Shown piece by piece: positions 25,592 through 33,167 of a stretch of DNA of 64,000 nucleotides (positions within the stretch are counted from its first letter, which is position 1; every line of letters starts with the position of its first letter). Source of the stretch: Candidatus Zixiibacteriota bacterium (lineage in GTDB: Bacteria; Zixibacteria; MSB-5A5; SM23-73-2); assembly GCA_030615745.1 (NCBI GenBank), contig JAUWYR010000006.1, positions 1 to 64,000 of the forward strand, given 5' to 3'. Made by a program: the position numbers and the translations under genes. The notes below the pieces were generated by a model, which saw only the letters and a program-made list of their open reading frames with translations, did not search any database and was not told the origin of the DNA.

Positions 25592-25630
25592 AACCGTTCT
25601 CTGAATTCCTACTGAAATCAAAATCTCTTG

Positions 25631-26776
25631 ATGCGTCCGCAAATGCCAAAAAAAAGCAAGGTTTTCATCACCAGATGTAAGGATTACCATTTAGACAATG
25701 TAAGAGAGACACTTAGGCTTTCCTTACAACATCTTGGCGGATTGCAAAGATTTGTAAAAAAAAATGACAGGGTCTTAATAAAGCCAAATCTTTTATCTTC
25801 AAGAGAGCCTGAAAAGGCAGTAACTACACATCCATCCCTGGTTTTTGCTGTTGTAGAAGAGGTTAAAAAAATTGGTGGGATTCCTTTTATCGGAGACAGC
25901 CCAGGAGGGACCGAGAAGGGTATTGAAAGGCTGTGGAGAAATACCGGGATGGCAGATGTCTCTGAAAAAACTGGTGCAGAGCTTCTGTCATTTGAGAAAG
26001 CTGGTGTTTATAAGAAAGAGGCTTTATCCGGCAAAACATATTTTATCTCCAGGCAAGCTATAGACTTTAATGTTATAATAAATCTTCCCAAGCTAAAGAC
26101 ACATACCCTAACACTTTTTACCTGTGCGGTTAAGAACATGTTCGGGGTTATACCTGGATTCAGAAAAGGTGAGTATCATAAAGAGGCGCCAAAGCCAAAA
26201 GATTTCGCCGAAGTTATTGTGGATATCTTCTCTCTGGTTAAGCCGCAGATAACTATAGCAGATGCGATAGTATGTATGGCTGGAGATGGTCCCTCCTCTG
26301 GTGAACCTCAATACTTAGGAGTTATTTTAGCTTCAGAGGACCCTGTGGCTTTGGATGCTGTAGCTGCTAAGATAATGGGGTTTAAGGATAATGAGATCGA
26401 TACCACTAATATTGCAAAAGAAAGAGGATTAGGAGCTGGAGAACTTTCGGAGATTGAAATTATAGGTGAAAACTTACCCGATCTCTTTGGATTTGATATT
26501 AAACTTCCCTCAAACAGATTTTTAAGACTAATCCCGAAATTCTTAGTTAAGCTTTTAGCTCCCTATATCTGGGTGAGACCTGCGATATTAGATGGCAATT
26601 GCACCAATTGTAACATATGCGTAGAAAACTGTCCGGTTAAAACCATTCATCCAGGAGATCCAATACCGGTTTATGATTATTCGAATTGTATCAACTGTAT
26701 GTGCTGTCATGAGCTTTGTCCACATCGGGCGATTTATTTAGAGAAATCTTGGTTGTCGAAGATGATAGGGAGGTAA
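25631..26776 (+). CDS. DUF362 protein with C-terminal 4Fe-4S ferredoxin pair
   Basis: This is a ~381-residue cytoplasmic protein. The DUF362 domain (about 10-300) has VLIKPNLLSSREPEKAVTTH, FIGDSPGGTEKG, INLPKLKTHTLTLFTCAVKNMFG and ADAIVCMAGDGPSSG. The C-terminus carries two clusters: CTNCNICVENCP and CINCMCCHELCP. Function is unknown, probably redox or metallo-cofactor related. The start may be ATG 25631 or 25643; neither has a good SD. Its last 31 codons are duplicated perfectly at 28546-28638, beyond the dockerin gene. Confidence 0.88.
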   Translation: MRPQMPKKSKVFITRCKDYHLDNVRETLRLSLQHLGGLQRFVKKNDRVLIKPNLLSSREPEKAVTTHPSLVFAVVEEVKKIGGIPFIGDSPGGTEKGIERLWRNTGMADVSEKTGAELLSFEKAGVYKKEALSGKTYFISRQAIDFNVIINLPKLKTHTLTLFTCAVKNMFGVIPGFRKGEYHKEAPKPKDFAEVIVDIFSLVKPQITIADAIVCMAGDGPSSGEPQYLGVILASEDPVALDAVAAKIMGFKDNEIDTTNIAKERGLGAGELSEIEIIGENLPDLFGFDIKLPSNRFLRLIPKFLVKLLAPYIWVRPAILDGNCTNCNICVENCPVKTIHPGDPIPVYDYSNCINCMCCHELCPHRAIYLEKSWLSKMIGR

Positions 26777-26779
26777 AAA
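26684..26779. repeat. 96-bp perfect direct repeat, left copy
   Basis: Starting at aattgtatcaactg, it covers the last codons of the DUF362/ferredoxin gene plus its stop and three more bases. It is identical to 28546-28641. The two copies flank the GC-rich dockerin gene. Confidence 0.95.
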
Positions 26780-26786
26780 TTGAAAG

Positions 26787-26820
26787 GAAACCCCAGCTTC
26801 TCAGTAAGAACTGGGGTTTC
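26787..26820 (+). terminator. Hairpin terminator after the DUF362 gene
   Basis: A 10-base stem gaaaccccag / ctggggtttc with a 14-base loop lies 10 bases past the stop, just outside the repeat. The 3' U-run is weak (ttt). Confidence 0.55.
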
Positions 26821-26883
26821 ATGGAATTCTGCTCAATTGTCAATATCACGATGAGAAGCTTAGTCCCACCATTGCAGTTAATA

Positions 26884-28128
26884 TCAAATGCCTGACGAAC
26901 AATCCGGAGCAGGGCCGCCCTTCAGAAGATAATTAGCCAAATAAATGACGTCTGCCAAGTTACAGGAGTCATCGTTGTTCACATCAGCGCAGGCTGAGAA
27001 TGGACTTGGCGGACATACTGGCTCTGGACCTCCTTTTAGCAGATAGTTGGCAAGGTATATGACATCTCCTAAGTTTATGCTTTGATCGCCGTTGACATCA
27101 CCACAGATGAAAGGACAAGCGTCGCCAGTGCCGTCGCAGTCGGAGTCTTCTTGTAGCGGGTTGTAAGTGTAAGGGCAGTTGTCTGCCAGATCATGAATCC
27201 CGTCGCTGTCGTAGTCAGGTCCCTCCTCCTCTGGCGGAAGAACTCCGTGGGCAGCCAGCAGGGCCTGCTCGCGAGTCATACGCTTGTAATGCGTGTCCGC
27301 AGGGTTAATACAATCGCAGGGTATCGGCCACACCCCGGGGAAGAAATTGCTGCTGGCAGCAACCGGCACTTCAGAAGTGAGGGGATTACAATCGTGATCC
27401 ACCGAATCCCCGCCGGGCGAGGTGACTATACCAAAACCAGGATCAAAGTATGTCCAGCGTCCACAGAGCGTTTGGAAAGAAATCACCATTGGATCATAAC
27501 CGAGGTCCAATACCTGCACCTGATGTGGATCCCCCACCTTGGTGAAAATAAACCGCGGAGTTACAGGGAGGGTGGCGTCGAATGTGCCCCCGTCAGAACA
27601 CTCATGGCGGATGGTCATCGAGCCAATATGCTGGGTGTCCACGCTCGACAGGCACACCTTTACGTCCCACAGTTCGGGGTCTTGGCCGCCATCCCAGGTC
27701 ACCGTGATCGGGTTGATACTTTTCAAAGAGAGCGCTATGATTTCGATCGGAATCATGTCCGAGTCACCGCACGCTGGCAAAAACGCCGTGTCCAGCCGCT
27801 CGACGATCACGTCAGCCGGCCATATCTGGGGAATTGGATCCCCCTCTAAGGTAATGGGTTGGTCAAACGGATCCGACCCGGGGCCAAAAAAGTCTGCAGG
27901 TATCGGCATGACGGTGAAGTGGGAGTCGACAGTAGCACCACCCGAGGGTGTAGACCACAAGTCCACACCAGGAAGAACATTGTCGGCTGATGTGGGTAGG
28001 GTCGCGAAGACGCCAAACATCACAACTGTAACCACCAGCCCCACAACGTGCCTTAAACCAAAGTTCCTAACAGAAGATTTTTTGGAACGAGCAGAATTAC
28101 TGAAACTATTTTTTCTTAAACTTCTCAT
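26884..28128 (-). CDS. Secreted protein with thrombospondin-3 repeats and dockerin pair
   Basis: This 414-residue protein has a long basic N-terminus followed by a signal helix (VVGLVVTVVMFGVFATLPTSA). A unique region of about 270 residues with scattered cysteines follows, then TSP3-like calcium loops (DYDSDGIHDLADNCPYTYNP, DSDCDGTGDAC). A dockerin pair ends the protein (GDVNGDQSINLGDVIYLANY and ADVNNDDSCNLADVIYLANY). The start is well supported by ggaggt 6 bases upstream. Its codon use is clearly more GC-rich than the neighbours. It lies between two copies of a 96-bp repeat derived from the adjacent gene, suggesting insertion. I do not recognise the unique domain. Confidence 0.8.
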   Translation of the reverse strand: MRSLRKNSFSNSARSKKSSVRNFGLRHVVGLVVTVVMFGVFATLPTSADNVLPGVDLWSTPSGGATVDSHFTVMPIPADFFGPGSDPFDQPITLEGDPIPQIWPADVIVERLDTAFLPACGDSDMIPIEIIALSLKSINPITVTWDGGQDPELWDVKVCLSSVDTQHIGSMTIRHECSDGGTFDATLPVTPRFIFTKVGDPHQVQVLDLGYDPMVISFQTLCGRWTYFDPGFGIVTSPGGDSVDHDCNPLTSEVPVAASSNFFPGVWPIPCDCINPADTHYKRMTREQALLAAHGVLPPEEEGPDYDSDGIHDLADNCPYTYNPLQEDSDCDGTGDACPFICGDVNGDQSINLGDVIYLANYLLKGGPEPVCPPSPFSACADVNNDDSCNLADVIYLANYLLKGGPAPDCSSGI

Positions 28129-28349
28129 GACTTACCTCCACTTTCCAGACCAGCTATTTGTTCTTAGTTCAGACAGCACCTTAGAACAATGGAAGTCAGT
28201 TTTTTGTGAATGTTGCTTGAAACAGATTATCTACATCCAATCAAATTAATATTCATAGGCATCCTCCTTCCTGATAAGACAGCTTGCAGGTCGGATATGA
28301 TCGCAGACTTTTCCAACACTTTCTCTTTGTAACTTCTACTTATTTGTTA

Positions 28350-28378
28350 AATATAAGCCTTTTCTGCTATTTTGTCAA
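28350..28378 (-). promoter_or_regulatory. Sigma70-type promoter for the dockerin/TSP3 gene
   Basis: On the minus strand TTGACA is followed after 17 bases by TATATT. The predicted leader is about 215 nt. It includes a SD-preceded nine-codon ORF (MNINLIGCR), ending about 110 bases before the gene. Confidence 0.55.
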
Positions 28379-28499
28379 GCGAAATCTGTGTTTATCACCT
28401 TATAGTTAAGAGAGGTATAGCTATATAGACCTCGAGTTTAGAGCGAGCTACTCATTTTTGAAGAGGATTTCAGTTCATCTTTTGATGCTTCGGGAATGG

Positions 28500-28525
28500 G
28501 AAGGACTCTTCGAGCTTCGCATAGG
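28500..28525 (+). repeat. Dispersed intergenic repeat, copy 2
   Basis: Identical over 26 bases to 46-71 and with the same upstream tgatgctt-cgggaat context. It lies 20 bases from the right 96-bp repeat. Confidence 0.7.
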
Positions 28526-28545
28526 TATTTACCAACGGTAGCCCA

Positions 28546-28638
28546 AATTGTATCAACTGTATGTGCTGTCATGAGCTTTGTCCACATCGGGCGATTTATT
28601 TAGAGAAATCTTGGTTGTCGAAGATGATAGGGAGGTAA
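28546..28638 (+). pseudogene. Duplicated 3' fragment of the DUF362/ferredoxin gene
   Basis: This encodes the final 30 residues of the upstream ferredoxin protein, including the CINCMCCHELCP cluster, with no start codon or upstream reading frame. It is part of the right copy (28546-28641) of the 96-bp perfect direct repeat. Perfect identity means the event was recent, or the copies are kept equal by recombination. Confidence 0.85.
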
Positions 28639-28652
28639 AAAGTAAAAATCCT

Positions 28653-28684
28653 GTTCTCTGTTGGTCTTAAGACCAACAGAGAAC
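28653..28684. repeat. Perfect 32-bp palindrome, copy 2
   Basis: Identical to 8755-8786. It lies 11 bases beyond the right 96-bp repeat. Confidence 0.8.
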
Positions 28685-28758
28685 AACGAGGACCAATTTA
28701 TAATTTTTTTGATGGCTCAAGCTCAGATCATAGAGCGCTCAGCCCTGACCAACGGTAA

Positions 28759-28811
28759 CCCAGGTTGCCCCCAACCTGGGCAAAAAAAGACCCACCTTGA
28801 GGCAAGGTGGG
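28759..28811. terminator. Tandem hairpins, terminator-like
   Basis: cccaggttg-cccc-caacctggg is followed by aaaaaaaga and then cccaccttg-agg-caaggtggg-ttt. The second has A- and T-rich flanks and could terminate from either side. The surrounding 28685-28944 contains no gene I can support. Confidence 0.55.
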
Positions 28812-28944
28812 TTTACGATTAACTATAAAGTAGTGGACGAATTTAGAACTTTTTTGATGGCAGAAGACTCAGATTCTCCTCTGTGTGAAGATATTCAAAA
28901 GCTGATTGCTCACATTCAGATATAGCAAGCGGAGGGTAGTTTCA

Positions 28945-29433
28945 TCAGAATAAAACCCTCCAGACAAAAATACCAATCATTGTACAACCTAAGATAAACT
29001 TAATTAATCCACCGAACAACAGACCTAAAAAAGCCCCACTGCCTGCTTTCAAGGCTGGGATTCCCTTTTTGCCAGCTATTAACTCAAATAAAACAGCAAA
29101 TAAAAAAGGTAGAATAACAATTCCTACTAATCCGAAAAAAATCCCAATAATCAATCCGATCACCGCACCAATTGCTCCGGTTCCTCCTCCTCCCATTTTC
29201 TTTACTCCTAAATAATTGGCTAAATAATCAATGATAAAACTAAATACAGTCAAACCAGCAAAAATAAATATTAAATTAACAGTAATTTTCTTAAATCCGG
29301 ATAAAACTCCATATAAAAGAGCCCCTCCAAAAATAAGAGGAACGCCAGGAATAATTGGTAGAAAGACACCTGTTAATCCAACTAACATTATTATTAGTAT
29401 ACCTATGAATATCAGGATTTCTGAAAAGCTCAT
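28945..29433 (-). CDS. DUF456 family membrane protein
   Basis: The 162 residues form the typical DUF456 pattern: an N-terminal helix pair with GVFLPIIPGVPLIFGGALLYG, a second pair (IFAGLTVFSFIIDYLANYLGVKKMGG), then glycine-rich helices (GAIGAVIGLIIGIFFGLVGIV) and a last pair. It is an integral membrane protein of unknown role. The ATG is preceded by aaaaggaaa at good spacing. It stands alone between repeat-rich gaps. Confidence 0.85.
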   Translation of the reverse strand: MSFSEILIFIGILIIMLVGLTGVFLPIIPGVPLIFGGALLYGVLSGFKKITVNLIFIFAGLTVFSFIIDYLANYLGVKKMGGGGTGAIGAVIGLIIGIFFGLVGIVILPFLFAVLFELIAGKKGIPALKAGSGAFLGLLFGGLIKFILGCTMIGIFVWRVLF

Positions 29434-29491
29434 TTAAGTTTCCTTTTAACAACTATTTAAAATGGTTTTAAAGGAAATGCAAGACCTACTT

Positions 29492-29560
29492 GATGCATCG
29501 GCAAAAGGATTTGCCGATGATCGAGCTTCGGTAATTCCTATTACCAAAGCATCATATAAT
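29492..29560. repeat. Intergenic hairpin repeat related to the 20-118 copy
   Basis: catcggcaaa-agga-tttgccgatg forms a hairpin, followed by gagcttcggtaattcc and a mirrored gaat/attac...gcatcat end. The hairpin matches the reverse of 90-117. The 63-aa ORF called across it (29462..29653) is therefore not a gene. Confidence 0.55.
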
Positions 29561-29765
29561 TCAATTACATTTTTCCCGAAGCTAATTGGCATCCCGCAAT
29601 TAGAGGGAAGCATCATAAAATTCAATCCTGAAGGATTGAGTTACATTTTTTGAATTTTCGCCTATCGTAAAGATGTTCACACATAGATCACTTATTTGGA
29701 ATGCAAAAGTTATGATTTTGGACGCCACAATAAATTGTGGCACTCCAGAAATAAAAAAAATAAAA

Positions 29766-29790
29766 AATCCTGCGATCCCCCCGCAGGATT
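29766..29790 (-). terminator. Terminator of the C25 peptidase gene
   Basis: The stem aatcctgcg / cgcaggatt with a 7-base loop is preceded on the plus strand by a run of A, giving a U-tract for minus-strand transcripts. Confidence 0.7.
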
Positions 29791-29822
29791 TTCCCCATTT
29801 AGGATAGCGGACTCTGAGATAG

Positions 29823-32096
29823 CTAAAAGCTACATGGGGCAGGCCCTCCTTTTAAACAATAATTGGCTATAAGGATTGCATCAGCTAAATCTATGATGTC
29901 GTTGCAGTCAGCATCTGCTAACTCTAAAGGATCAGGTTCCGGTCCATTTTTGAGAATATAATTGGCTATAAAGATGACATCTGCAAGATTTAAAAGACTA
30001 TCACCATTTGCATCACCGGGTTGATAGTTTACGACCTCGATTGGATACTGGAAAGGGATAAAATTCTGAGAGGTTATGACCAAAGATATCTCTGAGGTAT
30101 CAGAGACACAGAAGCTGAAATCAACTTGACCTGCTGAACCAGTAGTATCTCTCAGATAAATCTCCGGAGCTTTGTTTAAACAAACCATAGCACCGGATAA
30201 AGGAAATCCTTCATTGGTAACCTCAACGTTGATCTGGTGAGTTCCTAATTTGAGTTTTTTAGGATGGGAGACTATAAGTTCAGATAATGAGTCAGTCCAG
30301 ATACAAAGCTCAGGGTCTCCTAACAGGTTCAAAGCATACAGAGCCCACCTTAAATATCTGCCGCTGTTTTTTCTGGCTAAGGGAACATAGAACGCTTTAG
30401 CATCTGCTAAGGTTTTTCCAGCGTTAAAACTATTTTCTGCAAAAAGATACCTGAAGAACTGAATATCTAACTGTGGTCCAGACCCATGGGTGGGCTCTCC
30501 TGGAACGCCCCAGCCGTAACGGCTGTTTCCTATATAAGCTATGCATCCTCCATTCGGGTTATTTATGGAATGTTCCCCCAGACAATCATAGTCAAAAGCA
30601 TTGGAAAAACATGAGATAGTATAAAGAACAGATAGTCTGGAAGAATTGGTTAATGCGTCCATATCTGAACGATACCAATAATCGGGTCCCAAGCTAAAGC
30701 CGGTTACACTCCCATGAGCATAATGGTTAATTAAGTTTTTGCCAGAGTTGAAATTTAATCTGAAAGAGGTTTTGCTTAAATTTTCCAGGCTTTCATATAA
30801 TTTTGTTATATCAAATTGAGGAGGAATGTAGAAATTCTCGATCAAATCTTTCAGTTCCCCTCCATCAGTATAGGGGGGATCCCATAGAATCTCACCTACT
30901 AAGAGAATCTTGGTTGTGTAATCGGTTGAGGGATTTGCTTCATAGGTAAGGACTTTATTCACAAAAGTCTGAGCGTGAGTTGTTGTGATCGCTGGTGCTC
31001 TTCCCACAAAGACATCAGGATAAAGATCAACCAAATCCTCGTATTCTCCGAAAATGGTATCACCATCCCAGTTCCAGTCTCCATCCAGATCAGAATAATA
31101 AAGGTCAGCTGGAATTTCATCTCTCCAATCCCCTTCGTATTCAAAAGCCCAGGCTATTCTATGAGGAATGTGCTGGGTATCTCCCCCTAATAATACCCAG
31201 ATAGTTCCGTAGTTTTGATAGGCATGGCGGATGAAGTTTCTGATCTTTTCCGGCTCATCTGCTCCGGAAAAATTGGCTGTTATCCATTCCACTGTTTTAA
31301 TCTCTGATAAAATTCCTTTTCTGGTTTTCCAGTCTACCAGGGGTTGAAAAGCTAAGACAAAAGAGGTTGGTGCGATTATTAGATACTCTATCAGGGTATC
31401 TTGTGCTGAAAATTTTGTCTGGGGTAAAACCACTTCTTCAGGGTTTATCACCACTTTTTTAATAACATCTGAATGGAATTTAGCTCCCACAAAAGACCTA
31501 TTATAAATGGGTAAAGGCCTTTTCTCTGATTCCTTATATACAAACTTCAGCTCGAAGTCAGTATAAAAAATAAGTTTTTTTTGATCAGGGATGTATTGTA
31601 GAGGATACAAAAAGATCTCAGCTGTTTTCTGCCCACATAAAAATCCAAAAGACCCCAATTCTACAAGCTTTCCGGGAAACTCTTTGTTAGATTGATATAT
31701 CAAAGGATCCGGGGGGATAAATTCAATTCCAGTATTCATCTCAGATAGTGGAACCTCCGGTTGAACAGGGAAGATTTTATATTCTTTAGAGAGTATATTT
31801 TTTTCTGCGGAGACCAAAAATACATCCTTAATCTCTAAATCTTCTGGAACAGCAACTCGCAAAATCTTTACTGGCAAATCAGGAGCTCCAATAGGAGCAA
31901 AGCTATGAGCATCTTTTAAAATAACTTTATCAAACCGATCTTTTTCTACCAATCCTTCGGATTTTTCAATCCTGAGCTCAGATAGGTTAAATTTTAACTT
32001 AACCTCATCTGTTTTGGAAAATATTTTGGATGCTGAAAATAAAAAAACGAAAAATATTAAAGTCGAAAAAGGGCTAAAAATTAAGATCTTCCGCAT
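29823..32096 (-). CDS. Gingipain-type cysteine peptidase (C25) with C-terminal dockerin
   Basis: This secreted 757-residue protein has a signal peptide (FSTLIFFVFLFSASKIFS), a propeptide-like region, and a C25 catalytic domain. IWVLLGGDTQHIP, the catalytic-type histidine in NHYAHGSVTG (His ~461) and cysteine in LYTISCFSNAFD (Cys ~496) are present with the family's spacing, followed by GGCIAYIGNSRYGW. A beta-sandwich (about 610-690) and a dockerin pair follow (GDANGDSLLNLADVIFIANY, ADCNDIIDLADAILIANY). In the family these are secreted endopeptidases, usually cleaving after Arg or Lys; specificity here is unknown. A consensus promoter lies 60 bases upstream. Confidence 0.88.
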   Translation of the reverse strand: MRKILIFSPFSTLIFFVFLFSASKIFSKTDEVKLKFNLSELRIEKSEGLVEKDRFDKVILKDAHSFAPIGAPDLPVKILRVAVPEDLEIKDVFLVSAEKNILSKEYKIFPVQPEVPLSEMNTGIEFIPPDPLIYQSNKEFPGKLVELGSFGFLCGQKTAEIFLYPLQYIPDQKKLIFYTDFELKFVYKESEKRPLPIYNRSFVGAKFHSDVIKKVVINPEEVVLPQTKFSAQDTLIEYLIIAPTSFVLAFQPLVDWKTRKGILSEIKTVEWITANFSGADEPEKIRNFIRHAYQNYGTIWVLLGGDTQHIPHRIAWAFEYEGDWRDEIPADLYYSDLDGDWNWDGDTIFGEYEDLVDLYPDVFVGRAPAITTTHAQTFVNKVLTYEANPSTDYTTKILLVGEILWDPPYTDGGELKDLIENFYIPPQFDITKLYESLENLSKTSFRLNFNSGKNLINHYAHGSVTGFSLGPDYWYRSDMDALTNSSRLSVLYTISCFSNAFDYDCLGEHSINNPNGGCIAYIGNSRYGWGVPGEPTHGSGPQLDIQFFRYLFAENSFNAGKTLADAKAFYVPLARKNSGRYLRWALYALNLLGDPELCIWTDSLSELIVSHPKKLKLGTHQINVEVTNEGFPLSGAMVCLNKAPEIYLRDTTGSAGQVDFSFCVSDTSEISLVITSQNFIPFQYPIEVVNYQPGDANGDSLLNLADVIFIANYILKNGPEPDPLELADADCNDIIDLADAILIANYCLKGGPAPCSF

Positions 32097-32134
32097 CTTA
32101 TCAACTCTGCTAAAATTAATATAGCTTTTAATTT

Positions 32135-32162
32135 ATTATAATAAAAAATGCTTTTTTGTCAA
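32135..32162 (-). promoter_or_regulatory. Consensus promoter of the C25 peptidase gene
   Basis: On the minus strand TTGACA-16-TATAAT, both elements perfect. It lies back-to-back with the plus-strand promoter at 32183. Confidence 0.7.
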
Positions 32163-32182
32163 GGTCGTTTTATGGTTTTTGT

Positions 32183-32212
32183 TTGACAAAAAAGTCTTTT
32201 TTTAGCTATATT
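32183..32212 (+). promoter_or_regulatory. Promoter of the leuD-like gene
   Basis: TTGACA-18-TATATT, divergent from the peptidase promoter 20 bases away. The predicted leader is about 75-80 nt and AT-rich. Confidence 0.55.
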
Positions 32213-32296
32213 TATTTGTTTATATGCATAGATGAATATATTAAAAAATAGAATCGATTTTTTCATTAAAAAGTTAAAAAAAAAAGGGAGAAAAAG

Positions 32297-32794
32297 ATGC
32301 TAAAAAAAGGCAGAGCCTGGGTCACAGATGATAATATCGACACAGATCAGATCTATCACGGGCAATATCTTCCCTTAACCGACCCTGAAGAGATGGCAAA
32401 GCATGCTATGGAGTTTGTTCCCGGTTTCGAAGACTTTGCTCAAATTATGAAATCAGGGGATATAATTGTAGCTGGGAAAAATTTCGGGTGTGGAAGCTCA
32501 AGAGAACATGCGGTTATTTGTCTGAAGGAGGCAGGTGTAAGCTGTGTTATGGCTGAGTCATTTTCAAGGATTTTTTATCGTAACTCCATAAATTTAGGAT
32601 TTCCACTTTTGGAATGTGAGGGGATATCAAAAAGAGTTAAAACCGGTGATAAGTTGGAGATAGATACCCAGACCGGATTTATCAAGAATTTGACCACTTC
32701 AGAAAAGATAAAGGGGAAACCACTCTCAGGTCTTGAGTTAGAGATAACCCAAAAGGGTGGGCTTTTGAATTATCTTTTGAGTCTAAAAAGTTAA
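32297..32794 (+). CDS. leuD: Isopropylmalate/homoaconitate dehydratase small subunit (LeuD-like)
   Basis: The 165 residues form the aconitase swivel domain: [20 protein letters not shown], then [20 protein letters not shown] (about 60-79), [19 protein letters not shown]. The short form with [16 protein letters not shown] resembles the archaeal-type LeuD/HacB group used in leucine or related pathways. The SD aagggag precedes the ATG. No large subunit (LeuC) or other pathway gene is in the window, so it is orphan here; the partner must be elsewhere. Confidence 0.88.
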   Translation: MLKKGRAWVTDDNIDTDQIYHGQYLPLTDPEEMAKHAMEFVPGFEDFAQIMKSGDIIVAGKNFGCGSSREHAVICLKEAGVSCVMAESFSRIFYRNSINLGFPLLECEGISKRVKTGDKLEIDTQTGFIKNLTTSEKIKGKPLSGLELEITQKGGLLNYLLSLKS

Positions 32795-32831
32795 AAGCCT
32801 AAAAAAAGGAATCTGGTTAGCTTAGAAATTT

Positions 32832-33167
32832 TTGACCTATCCTCTTGTGATAAAATATTTTTTAGATTTAAAGCCTCAAAAAATAATCTACGTTTCCTGT
32901 AATCCTTCTACTTTAGATCGTGCTCTTAAGCTTTTGTGTGAGAGATACTGTTTTTTAGAAGTTATCTGTCCCATAGATATTTTTCCCCACACTTATCATA
33001 TAGAGTCGGTGGCCAAATTTCACGAAAATAAAAACTTTAAATTCTTCTTCTCCTATTTTAATTTCTACAATAGATGCGAGCATCAGCTAATAAAGCTTCC
33101 TCGGGCTTTATTAAGGTGCTGGTCCTGCGAGAAAGAGATATTTGACGATATAGATCACGTCAGCTAA
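32832..33167 (+). pseudogene. C-terminal remnant of an RlmD/TrmA-type RNA uridine methyltransferase
   Basis: The frame reads VIKYFLDLKPQKIIYVSCNP, then STLDRALKLLCERY and IDIFPHTYHIESVA, the last ~65 residues of 23S rRNA m5U methyltransferases (SCNP with the catalytic cysteine, then the DMFPHTxHxE motif). Everything upstream, including the SAM-binding domain, is absent; the preceding 37 bases after leuD show no continuation. The natural stop seems lost, because the frame runs on for another ~45 low-complexity residues into the end of the opposite gene. It has no SD. This is a decayed fragment, not an active enzyme. Confidence 0.75.

Noticed and set aside
26884-28128. Cellulosome component
   Set aside because: Dockerin alone does not show this; no cohesin or glycoside hydrolase is in the window.
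28546-28641. Transposon end or attachment site with integrase
   Set aside because: No integrase or transposase reading frame is found within the window, so I report only a direct repeat.
29462-29653. 63-aa ORF between the DUF456 and C25 genes
   Set aside because: It is read through an intergenic hairpin repeat related to that at 90-117.
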